This document shows positions 25,879 through 36,244 of a stretch of 53,955 bases of DNA, piece by piece. Source of the stretch: a virus. Position numbers and translations under genes: made by a program. Numbering within the stretch: position 1 is the first letter of the stretch; every line of letters begins with the position of its first letter. The stretch covers positions 1 through 53,955 of IMG/VR virus record IMGVR_UViG_3300036398_000737; one strand, given 5' to 3'. The notes beneath the pieces were generated by a model. It saw only the letters and a list, made by a program, of their open reading frames with translations, did no database searches and was not told where the DNA came from.

Positions 25879-27933
25879 TTAATATAAAACAAGGGAAGTT
25901 GATCCAACTCCTGGAACAGTGAAGAAAATTCTGTTCCCAACTGTGGTTATTTTGACAGCAGTTCCTATACCACTATTAAATCCATTTGTTGCAGTAACAA
26001 TTCCTGAATTTACTGTTACACCTGTACCAACTTTAATTTCATCAGAATTTATTCTTGATGTCTGAATACCAAGATTGACCCAACTGCTTCCTGCTCCAAC
26101 AAATCCCTCAAAAGTATTTGTTGAAGAATTGAAAACAATACCACCTTGTACATCTACATCATCATTTTCAGAATTTATAGTTGTTCTAACAGAACTGGTA
26201 ATAGTTGGAAGACGTAGGAATCTTCCTGCGGTATTGACACCAACTCCTGCAAGAGCGAAATCAACAGAACTTACTGGGAAATCTGTCCCAAGACCAATAG
26301 ATTCAAATAATCCTATTGTATTCCTTGCATCTAATCCAATTCCAATAGGAATAGATGTTGTTCCAATTCCTATTCCACCACTACTAATGACAACAGATCC
26401 CTCACCAATTCCAATTTGAATGTCTGAGGTTGGTTGTGTTGTTCCAATACCAATCGAAGAATTAAATGGTAAGAATAATCTACTACCAGAGACATCTAAA
26501 TTAAATGCTGTTGATACACCTGAGGTTAAATTAAAGTTCTCTGTAATTGTTGTTCCACCAGAAGAAGTGGTTAACCCAGGAATTGATGCCGTTCCAGTTA
26601 CATATAAATTGTTGACAGTTAAACTTGAACCAACAGAAACATTATCATTAGCGTTTAAAGTACCACTAATTGAAGCATCACCAACTACATCTAACTTAAC
26701 TGTTGGATTTGTATTACCTAAACCTAAATTTCCGGTATAGGTCAAAGTCATTAATGTATTTGTTGAATCTTTTCCATAGATCCAATTAAATCCACCTGTC
26801 GAGATGCCAGTTGATACTCCGAGATGAATATAGTTGTTTACATTTCCAGCATCATAGTTTATAATATCAAGAGAGTTAATCGTGCTGTATGGGTAAATGC
26901 CAATTTGATTTCCATATTTAAATGCTGCAGCATTTAAATTTTGATTGAATCCTCTACTTAAAGTAATATAAGATTCTGAGTTTTGGGAAGAAATTTGAAT
27001 AGATGATATTCCTGTTCTGGAAACGTGAATGTCACTTTGATAACCAGAAGCACCACTAGTTCCTACGCCAACAGATCCAATTACATCTAGTCTCGTTCCT
27101 ATTGTTGATACACCAATATTTGAAACGTTACAGGAAATACTGTTAATATTCAATCTAGCATCAGAAGTTAAATCTCTTGCTGTTGAGGCAATACCAACTA
27201 GATTACCAGTTACGTTTCCTGTTAAATTACCAATAAATCCACCAGAAGCAGTAATTATTCCAGATGAATTAATATTTAAAGGTAATTTACTGTTTGGTAA
27301 TTGCGGAATTCTGTCAGTACTAATAGTACCAGAAGAAATATTATCAGCATTAATGAGAGTTAAATTTGAACCAATTCCGACAAATTTTGAAGCAGTAACT
27401 ATGCCAGTGGCATAAATTTCACCCAAATTATTAATACCTACACCATTTTCGAACGATGATACTAAGTTATTTCCACCAACTTGGAAAGCAAATCTAGGAT
27501 CATTTGTTGCAACACCAACAAATCCCTGAGCATATATGCTGGTAAATCCTAAACCAACATCAACATCCAACCATTGTGAAGTTGGTAGGTTAAGTAGTTT
27601 TCCACCATCACCATAATAAGTTACGATTCCAGATACAGAAGATGCGGTTACAATTCCGCTTGATAAACTTAAACCTGCACCAAGAATACTATTTACAGAT
27701 AAACTATTAATTGAAACATTAGTAGCAGTTAATGTAGGAGTATAAATTTGATTTGCAGTTACCAATCCAACTACTTTTACAGTCGCTTGTGCTGGACTAA
27801 TCCCACGAATGTCTAAGGTTTCTGTTGGAATTGTCGTGCCAATACCAACCAAACCAGCTGGACTTATAACTAAATTATCATCATCAACTTGTAGTCCATT
27901 GCGAAAGTTAAACTGCTTTCTAATATTTGACAT
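25879..27933 (-). CDS. Tail-fibre or structural protein with short repeats, 684 aa
   Basis: The N-terminus (FNFRNGLQVDDDNLVISPAG) is of the cyanophage fibre type. The body has repeats of the kind GVGTxxPxxxLDVxG and SISGTLNANDNVSVGSSL, also found in the 1850-aa protein, which suggest a beta-structured trimeric shaft. The end is a short Gly/Val-rich segment. No chaperone domain is visible. Late-type box ATAAATAAC at 27952-27960. Confidence 0.72.
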   Translation of the reverse strand: MSNIRKQFNFRNGLQVDDDNLVISPAGLVGIGTTIPTETLDIRGISPAQATVKVVGLVTANQIYTPTLTATNVSINSLSVNSILGAGLSLSSGIVTASSVSGIVTYYGDGGKLLNLPTSQWLDVDVGLGFTSIYAQGFVGVATNDPRFAFQVGGNNLVSSFENGVGINNLGEIYATGIVTASKFVGIGSNLTLINADNISSGTISTDRIPQLPNSKLPLNINSSGIITASGGFIGNLTGNVTGNLVGIASTARDLTSDARLNINSISCNVSNIGVSTIGTRLDVIGSVGVGTSGASGYQSDIHVSRTGISSIQISSQNSESYITLSRGFNQNLNAAAFKYGNQIGIYPYSTINSLDIINYDAGNVNNYIHLGVSTGISTGGFNWIYGKDSTNTLMTLTYTGNLGLGNTNPTVKLDVVGDASISGTLNANDNVSVGSSLTVNNLYVTGTASIPGLTTSSGGTTITENFNLTSGVSTAFNLDVSGSRLFLPFNSSIGIGTTQPTSDIQIGIGEGSVVISSGGIGIGTTSIPIGIGLDARNTIGLFESIGLGTDFPVSSVDFALAGVGVNTAGRFLRLPTITSSVRTTINSENDDVDVQGGIVFNSSTNTFEGFVGAGSSWVNLGIQTSRINSDEIKVGTGVTVNSGIVTATNGFNSGIGTAVKITTVGNRIFFTVPGVGSTSLVLY

Positions 27934-27951
27934 CTTATATGGGATTTTCTA

Positions 27952-27960
27952 GTTATTTAT
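27952..27960 (-). promoter_or_regulatory. T4-type late promoter box
   Basis: ATAAATAAC on the minus strand, about 20 nt before the ATG at 27933. Confidence 0.5.
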
Positions 27961-27971
27961 CCTTATACACA

Positions 27972-29978
27972 TCAATACAATATTGTGTTGATATCGCTAA
28001 GAGTTCTTCCAAATATTTGTCCATAGTTTTGAAGAGTAACAGAAACACCAGGAGCTGTTGTAATTGCTGCTCCATTTTCACCACCTGCTGCACCATTAGG
28101 ACTTGCTCCGGGAGATCCTGGTCTTCCATTACCACCAGGGCTAGCATTGGTTCCACCTCCACCACCAGATCCTCCACTACTTAATGATCCAACACCACCA
28201 GATCCTCCAGTAGTTCCACTTGGACCGTATGCACCTCCGCCAGCAGCACCACCAGTTCCCGCAGGATATCCTCTACCTCCACCTCCTCCACCACCGGTAG
28301 AGTAGTTTGCATATGTTGTACAACTAGTTACTGTTCTTCGATTTCTACCAGTACCAACTGTTCTTGATGTACAAACTTGTGTAGTGAAAGAAGCACCATT
28401 TCCACCACCACCTCCTCCATATCCTTGAACAATCAGACCATAATTTCGAAGTGTGCAAGATGTTTGTGCTGAAAATGCACATCCTGCTGGTTCTCCTGAT
28501 ATTGCTGGACCAAAAGATCCACCACCTCTTCCCCCAATTCCACCATATCCATATATTTGACCACTTGGACCAACATTAACTATTAATTCTGTACCAGAAT
28601 CCCATATTCCTGTTCTAAACGCTGCTGTTGTAGTTCCTGTTCTTTGTGTGCTATTGTAAATTGTTGTATTAACATCTGCCCATACTTTTGTTCCAGAAGT
28701 TGAAGATGGTTTTCCTTTAAATCCACCAATAACTCGAGTTGAATTTGCTAGATTATTATATCTAGATTTTAATCCACATTTATCTATTGCCGATGATGAT
28801 AATGATGGAGTGCTAGTTGCCGTATCAATTGTTAATGCAAAATAGGATAAATTTCCCCCTGATATTGGACCATTTGGACCCTGACGGTATGTGACACGTA
28901 TATCATAAGTTCCTGCTGATATGAAAGTTGTATTGTCGTAAGCATTGAATATACCAGGAGAACCTATTGGATTAAATCCTGCATTAAAAGTAAATACACT
29001 ACCAATAGTAATGGTTGCATTATCATCTACTACACATTTAATTCTATAATAAGTATTTGATGGGAATGTTACTCTTGCATAAGTCCAGGTAAATTCACCA
29101 GCAGGTGTTGGATTATTAATTACAGCATAATTATTCGAAGTATCATAAACATTATAATAAGTAACTGCATATCTGGACACAAAATTTGCATCTGATACTT
29201 CTGCGTTTGCTGGATAACGATAAGGATCTGGTTTATATGGATACAATTGTCGATCAGCAACTCTGGTATTGTTTCCACTTACAGCAGATGCAGTTCCAAT
29301 TGTTATTTTTGTTTTGGCATCACTACCACCTCTATCTCTTAAAGCCAAACCTTTCGCAAGATTTGGTAATGCACTATCTCCTGGTGGGGGAGATATTACC
29401 AAACTATTCTCAGTTACCATATCAAGAAATCTTAAATTTTCTATCAGTCCTGAAAAAGTAACTACTAGTGGAGAATCACTTATTTGAACATTAATAGTTG
29501 TATCTAGACCATTCGAAAAATTTACAGTGATGTTACTTGCATTATGTTGTTGAAATGTTATACTTCCAAAAGAAGATCCTTGAGATGATGGATCATCATT
29601 TATTCTAATTCTAATAGGAACAGTAGCAACACCAGATCCAAATGACTCCAAATATACTGTTGGAGTTGTTGATGAATTATCAACTCTAAACCATACATCT
29701 CTTAAACCAGTTTCAAGTGCTTGCATCGTGTCGAAATGAAACTGAGATGGTATTGAACCAGAACTACTAAAACAATCGACAACCATATTAAGTTTTTTAT
29801 TATAAAAATCACTAAAATTAATTCTACCAGATTGTGGAATTCCATCATCAAGTGGCATATTTGTAAGTCCACTAAATGATTCACTAACTCGATAAGCCCC
29901 AATATTTCTATTTGGGGGAGTTCCAAATTCATTAGTGATATCAGAAAACCTTATTGTGCCAGAGCCTTGTAAAGTCAT
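27972..29978 (-). CDS. Tail-fibre / tip adhesin with Gly-rich C-terminus, 668 aa
   Basis: The N-terminus (LQGSGTIRFSDITNEFG ... INFSDFYNKK) is a typical cyanophage fibre attachment region. The last 200 residues are Gly-rich blocks (GGGGGGGRGYPAGTGGAAGG and similar), like the polyglycine sandwich of gp38-type receptor-binding tips. A ribosome site AGGAG lies upstream. The Gly-rich tip probably contacts the host surface. The Cys/Thr-rich segment (CTSRTVGTGRNRRTVTSC) is unusual. Confidence 0.75.
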   Translation of the reverse strand: MTLQGSGTIRFSDITNEFGTPPNRNIGAYRVSESFSGLTNMPLDDGIPQSGRINFSDFYNKKLNMVVDCFSSSGSIPSQFHFDTMQALETGLRDVWFRVDNSSTTPTVYLESFGSGVATVPIRIRINDDPSSQGSSFGSITFQQHNASNITVNFSNGLDTTINVQISDSPLVVTFSGLIENLRFLDMVTENSLVISPPPGDSALPNLAKGLALRDRGGSDAKTKITIGTASAVSGNNTRVADRQLYPYKPDPYRYPANAEVSDANFVSRYAVTYYNVYDTSNNYAVINNPTPAGEFTWTYARVTFPSNTYYRIKCVVDDNATITIGSVFTFNAGFNPIGSPGIFNAYDNTTFISAGTYDIRVTYRQGPNGPISGGNLSYFALTIDTATSTPSLSSSAIDKCGLKSRYNNLANSTRVIGGFKGKPSSTSGTKVWADVNTTIYNSTQRTGTTTAAFRTGIWDSGTELIVNVGPSGQIYGYGGIGGRGGGSFGPAISGEPAGCAFSAQTSCTLRNYGLIVQGYGGGGGGNGASFTTQVCTSRTVGTGRNRRTVTSCTTYANYSTGGGGGGGRGYPAGTGGAAGGGAYGPSGTTGGSGGVGSLSSGGSGGGGGTNASPGGNGRPGSPGASPNGAAGGENGAAITTAPGVSVTLQNYGQIFGRTLSDINTILY

Positions 29979-29995
29979 TTGATATTTACTCCTAA

Positions 29996-32900
29996 TTATT
30001 TGGAAGATTTTAATTCTTCGATTTCTTTTTTAAGTTCTTTAATTGCCTCAATAAGTAGGGGAACCAACTTATCATATTTTACAGTAATATATTCAGAATT
30101 AATTGGAGCTGGTCCTGTTACTTCTGGAAGAACTTCATAAACCTCTTGGGCAGAAACACCGACGTGTGTTTCTTCTGTATTCAACCCAAACTGGCCAGCA
30201 AGATCATTGAATCTGTAGGTAAATCCATTTAAAGAACATACTTTTTCAAGAGCATTTGCAATTATAACTCTATCGGTTTTCAGTCTATCATCAGAAACAA
30301 ATGCACTTATGTCACCAGTTGCTTGAATAGATCCATTAACTGTTAAAGGACCTACGGTAGCTGAACCTGAAATTGATAATGAAGATCCAGAGATAGATCC
30401 ACTAATCGAAGCATCACCAGAAACTGTGATTCCAGAAGAAGATGTTTGAAGTCTAGAAACATTATCATAGTATAGTGCAACAGCATCATTTTCTGTTGCA
30501 GTAAGTAATGTTTCTGATCCTGCTGCGTTTTTGATTTGTAGAGCACTGGTGTTTATTTGTAGTGCTCCTGAACTAGATTCAGTAATATAACTGTTTGTAT
30601 TATCAGTATAAATTTGAAGTTGCTGTGAATCTCCTAATATAATTTTTCGGTCAGTTTTGACGAAAATATCAGCGCCTACACTTAAAGTACTTCCTATGCC
30701 AACACCACCACTAACAACAAGCGATCCAGTTGTAATTGATGTAGATTCTGTTGTAGAGTTAAATTTAACGTCACCGCAAACATTTAATCTCTTTGAAATG
30801 CCAACTCCACCAGCAACAGTAAGAGCACCAGTTGTACAACTCGTAGATTCTGTGTCATTTTTTACTTCAATGTGCCCAGAAACTCTTAAATTGTCATTGA
30901 GAATAAGTTGTTGATTCATTCTCACGTCACCATTAAATGTGACTGGTCCGTCAAATTGTGAAAGAATCTGACCAGAGTTTCCACCCTCTACAAGAATTCT
31001 TTCTTTAACGATAACTTCATCAAATACAACACTTAAACGATTTGGATCTTCACCAGTAATTGTTGGTGTAGGAACGTCAAAAGTTGTTTGCTCACCGGAC
31101 TGTGCTGAATATTTGGTGTTTCCAATGTAGAAATCACCATCACTATTCATACCAGTGTAAAGAACAGATCCGCACGATGTTTCTTGTGCTTGTGCAAGGA
31201 AATCTTCTTTTTCGCTTAAAGTTTTAACTTGAACTTGTGGAAGACCAGTTGAATAGTTACCAGGACCGTATCCAAGGTATTCGAATGTGTGACCAGAGGC
31301 ACGAACAATCGATGGTCTGCGGAATTCGATTGGGGTTAGTCTAATTTTTTTAATTAATGCACCACTATTATGAGATTCAATAATAGTTCCCATTGAACCA
31401 CGAATTACTTGAAGTTCATTTGAACCAGCACCAGTAAGAGTATTACTCTTAACTCGCATAATTTCATTGTCAATTTGAATATAAGAACCTAGTGGGAATC
31501 TTGCTGCAGTTCCAATACCAGCACCTGGAAGATCTACGATGAATTCTTCATCACTTGTAATTGTTTCACCAAGAATTAAAAGTTCATTATCATAAATTGC
31601 AAGAGATCTTACACCAAGATTTTCTCCAAGATTATCTGCACTTGCACTATTTGCAGACATACCATGTTTTAATGACCATCTAGCGTCTGCCAATGAAATT
31701 GGTGTTTTTACTGTGAATTCATTAACACTATTGACGTTATTGACAATATAATCACCTAGATTATTATTACTACTATCTAATATTCTAAGTGCATTACCAG
31801 CAAGCAGTCCGTGAGGAGAACTGAGTGATTGATAAGTTGCAATACCAATTGTACTATCGTATTCGGTTTGTCTAATCGTAATTGCTGGACCAATATTAAG
31901 AGCATATTGATTTGCAACAATTAATGGATCACCTGCTGTTTTTGCGATAGAAATTGCACTCTTGTTTGATGCAGAAGTAATTCTAAAATATCCACCAGCG
32001 GTCGTTCCAATACCAGTAACTTGAACATAATTATCAACTGCTGTTGAAATACCGACACTATTAATTACAACATTTGCCTGAGGTGTTCCACCAATTACAC
32101 TACTATCAAAATAAAGTTGTTCGCCATCAGTATATCCCGAACCTGCTTCAACAAGAGTTGCAGCAGTAACAGCACCACCACTAACTGTTACATTTGCAGT
32201 GGCTCCATCCCAAACTGCTGATGATGGTGCAGCATTACTATTAAATAATCTTACATTATAATATGTACCATTTGTATGTCCAGATCCACCATTGAGTGTG
32301 GTGTATGCTTTAATACCACCAAGTTGATGCTCTCCATCAAATGTCAGTGTTGCAGCAGTTCCAGAATCTGAAACACCAGTAATTTTTCTACCGTGAGAGA
32401 ATGTATCAACAAATTTATCAAGTGTTTCTCTTGTTATACTTCTCTTTAAATCATTTGTGGAAACATCTCCCTTTGGATGTCTTTTAGTAAAGCTTTTCGC
32501 TGCTGGTGGATTATCTTCGTGATTATCTCTATCTTGTTGTGGATATAGATCAGATACTCTTTGTGAACATTTAAAATCTGTAAATTCAACAGGAATTGCA
32601 GTTCCAGAATTTAGGACATATAAGTAATAAACACCATCCTGAACATTGTAAATGTATGGTGTAACAACTTCTGATCTGTAAACATAGAAATTGTCAATTA
32701 CATCAGATCTAGTGAATCTGGGAAGATCTTTTGTTCTGGTATTAGTATTACTTGTAAATGTTCCAGGATTATGAGTTACTCCGAATATGTCGGTGGAGCT
32801 GTATGAGAAAGTTTTATCATCAGTAATTGCAGAAACTGCAAATGTTCCATTATACCCAATATTCTTTGTTCCAGACGTATTAGTAGTGCTCTGGGCGTTT

Positions 32901-35548
32901 GTGACAATAATTTTATCACCAACTCTCAAATCGTGAGTGGAGTCTGCTCTAACAGTGACTGTTGCAGTTCCAGAATTAAATGTGCAAGTTGAAATAAATC
33001 TTGGATTACGATCATAATCATAATCTGATCTTGTCAGTGATGTTAAAGAGAAGTCGGAGTTTTCTCTAACCGAAGTAGAACTTGATTCTTGTATGACAAA
33101 TCCTTCGCTAGGAGCTCTACCATTTGAAAGTTCTTTTGGAATTACATAACGAAGTTTATAAATTTTTTCATCTAAACTTCTATCGTCTTCTTTTCTTAAA
33201 ACATAAGAAATATCTGTTTCCGGAATTGTAAGACCATTAATATAAGTATAAAGTTCACTATTAGCACTTACATGAACAAACCACTGATTTTGATTTGGAT
33301 CCCACTGAATAGGATGACCTAGTTCCCCAGACTCTTTGTCAGAAACTCTACTTTCAATTCTAAGTTGTTGCCCACCATAAGCAGTAATTGTTAATGGTGT
33401 TTGTGATGATGCATTTGTTCTTGAAGAAGCAATTTGAATTTCAGTGGCACCTAATGTGGTTTTCTTTTCCGAAGTTACTGCATAATATAACGTATTCTCT
33501 TCAATGCCTTCGGGTAGATCACCAGTTTCACTGAAAATACGAATGGATTCACCGTTTCTCAGTGAATGTCCTGTGGGAATCGTATAAACTGTCCCGTTAG
33601 AAGTATTTGATAGTGTTGTTTTATAAACTTTGGCAGAACTATCTGATCCAGAAATCGTTGTAGCAGGAGAAACGATCGGACCATTGGTCATTAAAATATT
33701 TGCTTTATATGTTGAAACATATACAGCATCATTAACTCTTGCACCAATTCTATAACCCTGAGAAATAATCGGAGGTGCAATATCTAGTTTGTTGTATCCT
33801 AATAAGTATAGATGATTGCTAATTCCAACTGATTTTGTTTTGCTTACATCAAATTGAACCCATTCGATTTGGGATTCATCCTTAACAATTGCTCTTGGAG
33901 AAACAATTGATGTAATATATCCCTTGTTATCTTTTGTAAATGCTTCTGCTTTAAATCCATCAGCAAGAAGTGATACTTGACCAAAGTTAGAGTTAGAGTT
34001 TGTAATCGAAGCATCACCACCACTACGAGTATCGAAATGATAAGTAAATCCAATAGCAAAGACGGAAACGATTTGAATAAACGCATCGTTTGACATCTTA
34101 ATGTGACTAATCTCCCAACCTTGTCTATAAATTGCGTCGGGATCAAGGTGATAAACAAATGCCTGATTAATTGATGATGATTCTGATGAAAGAGCTTCAC
34201 CAGTTACTTTTGTAATCCCAATGCTATCATACGTTCTATTTGATGGATTATATTTTACAAAAGCACGGTCATCTTTTTGTAGAGATACAGCAGTAAACTG
34301 TGCGACGACCATTGAACGGAAACCTGATGCTTTTGCACCATCAGCGTGCATTCCATTCATACCCCATACAGAGCGTAAGGATACGTTGAATACGTATGGG
34401 GAAGCACCAGATACAGTGTCAGTTTCAATAATAACTGCTGCGGTTGGACCAGGTGCCAATCCTGCTGCTGGACCTGCTGGTAAGTTCGCTCTTACGTTTG
34501 ATAGTGAATAAGTGAATGTAGTGCTACTAATAACAGAAGAAACTTTTGTTGAAATATTATAATCATTAACGTTAATTCCACGGATCTTAATTGGAGTTCC
34601 ACCAGTCAATCCGTGTGGCGTTTGTGTTGTAACTGTGACAACTGTTCCTGGTGTTGCACCATCACCAGAAATGATTGAAGAAATGGTAATTGGATCAGCA
34701 GCAAATGCTCCAACAATTTCCCATTCTGGTCTTTGCTTAGCAAATGAATTTGGTTCAGATGGATATTTTTGATCAATTTCCCTTCCAGATGCTCTATTAA
34801 AAGCATTACCGACCTTGCTATAATACATATCAAGATCTGTAATGGCATAACCACTTGGTAAATTTACACCATCAGCATATTCGAAACAAGTCAGCTTATG
34901 GTGTGAAAATGTTGGTCTGGACTGATTATTCGCAGAAAAATCAGACGGGTCAGTATAGACAAGACCAAGTTCATTTCCATCAAAAATAGAAAACTGCCAA
35001 AAATAACAAGCACCAGTAATTCTAAAAATGGCACTAGTCGGTGCGTTAGAATCCGTGGGATTTGGAACGTATTTTGGTCGAATTTTAGTCTTTCTTAAAT
35101 CAAGACCAACGATTGAAGTTCCTCTTGGAACAACTGCTCCACCGTAAATACTATTAAACTTATAGAGAATATTGTCCGATTGTGTAAGATCAAAGTTAGA
35201 ATTAAGTGTTAAAGTTAATTCTGCACCAGCAAAAGATTCTGCACCTGTTGGAGAAACTGCCGTTGCAACTCCACCATTATCTTTGATTGCATAACCAGGT
35301 CTATTATCAACTAGGTGTTCGCCAGGAAATAAAAGAATTGTTGTTTTTTCTGTAATATCATTATCATTTCCTCTTAGATACGAGAATCTAGCAGACTCAA
35401 TTAATGCTCTCTGAATCGTTTTAAATGGTTTTGTTAATGAGTTACCCTGATTCTCAATACCATCAGTAGCATCAAGATCATTGGGGTTAACATAAAGAAT
35501 ACGACCTTCTGTATTCTTGATAAAATTCTCTAGCTTATTAAGAGGCAT
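29996..35548 (-). CDS. Long tail-fibre protein with S74 chaperone, 1850 aa
   Basis: N-terminus (GRILYVNPNDLDATDGIENQ, PFKTIQRALIES) looks like the start of a right-handed beta-helix or fibre. The middle is long, repetitive beta structure. Near residues 1540-1650 an ESTSxTTGALxVxGGVGI repeat occurs several times. The last ~100 residues (DDRLKTDRVI ... THVGVSAQEVYEVLPEVTG) are a Peptidase_S74 / endosialidase-type chaperone that folds the trimer and cleaves itself. Final coiled-coil KKEIEELKSSK. A late-type box (GATAAATAAAG) lies at 35578-35588. Confidence 0.85.
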   Translation of the reverse strand: MPLNKLENFIKNTEGRILYVNPNDLDATDGIENQGNSLTKPFKTIQRALIESARFSYLRGNDNDITEKTTILLFPGEHLVDNRPGYAIKDNGGVATAVSPTGAESFAGAELTLTLNSNFDLTQSDNILYKFNSIYGGAVVPRGTSIVGLDLRKTKIRPKYVPNPTDSNAPTSAIFRITGACYFWQFSIFDGNELGLVYTDPSDFSANNQSRPTFSHHKLTCFEYADGVNLPSGYAITDLDMYYSKVGNAFNRASGREIDQKYPSEPNSFAKQRPEWEIVGAFAADPITISSIISGDGATPGTVVTVTTQTPHGLTGGTPIKIRGINVNDYNISTKVSSVISSTTFTYSLSNVRANLPAGPAAGLAPGPTAAVIIETDTVSGASPYVFNVSLRSVWGMNGMHADGAKASGFRSMVVAQFTAVSLQKDDRAFVKYNPSNRTYDSIGITKVTGEALSSESSSINQAFVYHLDPDAIYRQGWEISHIKMSNDAFIQIVSVFAIGFTYHFDTRSGGDASITNSNSNFGQVSLLADGFKAEAFTKDNKGYITSIVSPRAIVKDESQIEWVQFDVSKTKSVGISNHLYLLGYNKLDIAPPIISQGYRIGARVNDAVYVSTYKANILMTNGPIVSPATTISGSDSSAKVYKTTLSNTSNGTVYTIPTGHSLRNGESIRIFSETGDLPEGIEENTLYYAVTSEKKTTLGATEIQIASSRTNASSQTPLTITAYGGQQLRIESRVSDKESGELGHPIQWDPNQNQWFVHVSANSELYTYINGLTIPETDISYVLRKEDDRSLDEKIYKLRYVIPKELSNGRAPSEGFVIQESSSTSVRENSDFSLTSLTRSDYDYDRNPRFISTCTFNSGTATVTVRADSTHDLRVGDKIIVTNAQSTTNTSGTKNIGYNGTFAVSAITDDKTFSYSSTDIFGVTHNPGTFTSNTNTRTKDLPRFTRSDVIDNFYVYRSEVVTPYIYNVQDGVYYLYVLNSGTAIPVEFTDFKCSQRVSDLYPQQDRDNHEDNPPAAKSFTKRHPKGDVSTNDLKRSITRETLDKFVDTFSHGRKITGVSDSGTAATLTFDGEHQLGGIKAYTTLNGGSGHTNGTYYNVRLFNSNAAPSSAVWDGATANVTVSGGAVTAATLVEAGSGYTDGEQLYFDSSVIGGTPQANVVINSVGISTAVDNYVQVTGIGTTAGGYFRITSASNKSAISIAKTAGDPLIVANQYALNIGPAITIRQTEYDSTIGIATYQSLSSPHGLLAGNALRILDSSNNNLGDYIVNNVNSVNEFTVKTPISLADARWSLKHGMSANSASADNLGENLGVRSLAIYDNELLILGETITSDEEFIVDLPGAGIGTAARFPLGSYIQIDNEIMRVKSNTLTGAGSNELQVIRGSMGTIIESHNSGALIKKIRLTPIEFRRPSIVRASGHTFEYLGYGPGNYSTGLPQVQVKTLSEKEDFLAQAQETSCGSVLYTGMNSDGDFYIGNTKYSAQSGEQTTFDVPTPTITGEDPNRLSVVFDEVIVKERILVEGGNSGQILSQFDGPVTFNGDVRMNQQLILNDNLRVSGHIEVKNDTESTSCTTGALTVAGGVGISKRLNVCGDVKFNSTTESTSITTGSLVVSGGVGIGSTLSVGADIFVKTDRKIILGDSQQLQIYTDNTNSYITESSSGALQINTSALQIKNAAGSETLLTATENDAVALYYDNVSRLQTSSSGITVSGDASISGSISGSSLSISGSATVGPLTVNGSIQATGDISAFVSDDRLKTDRVIIANALEKVCSLNGFTYRFNDLAGQFGLNTEETHVGVSAQEVYEVLPEVTGPAPINSEYITVKYDKLVPLLIEAIKELKKEIEELKSSK

Positions 35549-35577
35549 CGGATTATATTCGCCAAGATATTTCTATG

Positions 35578-35588
35578 CTTTATTTATC
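35578..35588 (-). promoter_or_regulatory. T4-type late promoter box
   Basis: GGATAAATAAAG upstream of the 1850-aa fibre gene. Confidence 0.5.
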
Positions 35589-35886
35589 CCATTAAATCCT
35601 CCTCATCATATTCAATAACATCATCAGGCATATCTTCTGGATTCTCTAACTCAACTGGAAAAAAGCAAGGATGGACCTCTTCGTCTATCAAATAGAATGA
35701 GTTTCTGTATAAATCTTCGGGTTCAAATGTACGATTTTTATCTGCTGCTCTACAAAGATCTTGATCATATAAGTGACCATCTGGAAGTTCGTCAAACGTA
35801 AAAGGAATGTGATTGATAAAATACATCTTCACAATCATACTGCCATTATTGTACCAGCAGTATGCGTGATCGATACGATAAGACAT
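35584..35886 (-). CDS. Acidic hypothetical protein, 100 aa
   Basis: ATG 35886 (MSYRIDHAYCWYNNGSMIV) is required because a longer frame would run into the tRNA-Leu gene. Acidic end (VIEYDEEDLMG). Late-type box AAATAAATA at 35906-35914. Confidence 0.66.
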   Translation of the reverse strand: MSYRIDHAYCWYNNGSMIVKMYFINHIPFTFDELPDGHLYDQDLCRAADKNRTFEPEDLYRNSFYLIDEEVHPCFFPVELENPEDMPDDVIEYDEEDLMG

Positions 35887-35905
35887 AGGGTTTTCCCATA
35901 TCTTA

Positions 35906-35914
35906 TATTTATTT
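35906..35914 (-). promoter_or_regulatory. T4-type late promoter box
   Basis: AAATAAATA between tRNA-Leu and the 100-aa gene. Confidence 0.4.
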
Positions 35915-35917
35915 TTA

Positions 35918-36001
35918 TGCGAGTAGGGAGACTTGAACTCCCACGAGGTTGCCCCCAACAGATTTTAAGTCTGGTGTGTCTACCGATTCCACCATACTCG
36001 C
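35918..36001 (-). tRNA. tRNA-Leu (anticodon TAA)
   Basis: Acceptor GCGAGTA pairs with TACTCGC, discriminator A. The anticodon loop of CAGACTTAAAATCTG reads TAA. The T arm GGGAG-TTCAAGT-CTCCC is standard, and the long variable arm fits class II. The 3' CCA is not encoded. Confidence 0.92.
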
Positions 36002-36091
36002 TTGTTTGATGCCGTGTGTTTGTGAGACTAAATCAAAACCGTTTGATAGATGCCCCACTGGATTCTATCATAAGTTATGAACCACGGCAAG

Positions 36092-36164
36092 TGCTCGTTG
36101 TGGGGAACGATCCCACCTATGCCGATTTATGAGATCGGTGCATTCACCAGATTGCTAAACGAGC
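36092..36164 (-). tRNA. tRNA with CAT anticodon (Met or Ile2)
   Basis: Acceptor GCTCGTT pairs with AACGAGC; anticodon stem CCGAT / ATCGG with loop CTCATAA. T stem GTGGG / CCCAC is fine but the T loop ATCGTTC lacks the usual TTC-A pattern. Could be elongator Met, or Ile2 after lysidine modification of the wobble base. Confidence 0.82.
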
Positions 36165-36166
36165 AA

Positions 36167-36238
36167 TGGGAACACTGGGAGTTGAACCCAGACTAACCCG
36201 TTATAAGCAGGCCGCTCTGACCATTAAGCTATGCTCCC
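36167..36238 (-). tRNA. tRNA-Ile (anticodon TAT)
   Basis: Acceptor GGGAGCA pairs with TGTTCCC (one G-T). Anticodon loop CTTATAA reads TAT, for the codon ATA. T arm CTGGG-TTCAACT-CCCAG. It would help translation of AT-rich phage genes using ATA. Confidence 0.87.
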
Positions 36239-36244
36239 TTGCTT

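Noticed and set aside
26075-26740. Plus-strand frames rich in Pro/Val/Ile
   Set aside because: Antisense of the repetitive fibre gene; typical shadow of Gly/Val/Ser codons.
35918-36238. tRNA genes as an integration site (attP)
   Set aside because: The three tRNAs are complete, and no integrase gene or duplicated tRNA end is present; lytic T4-like phages do not integrate.
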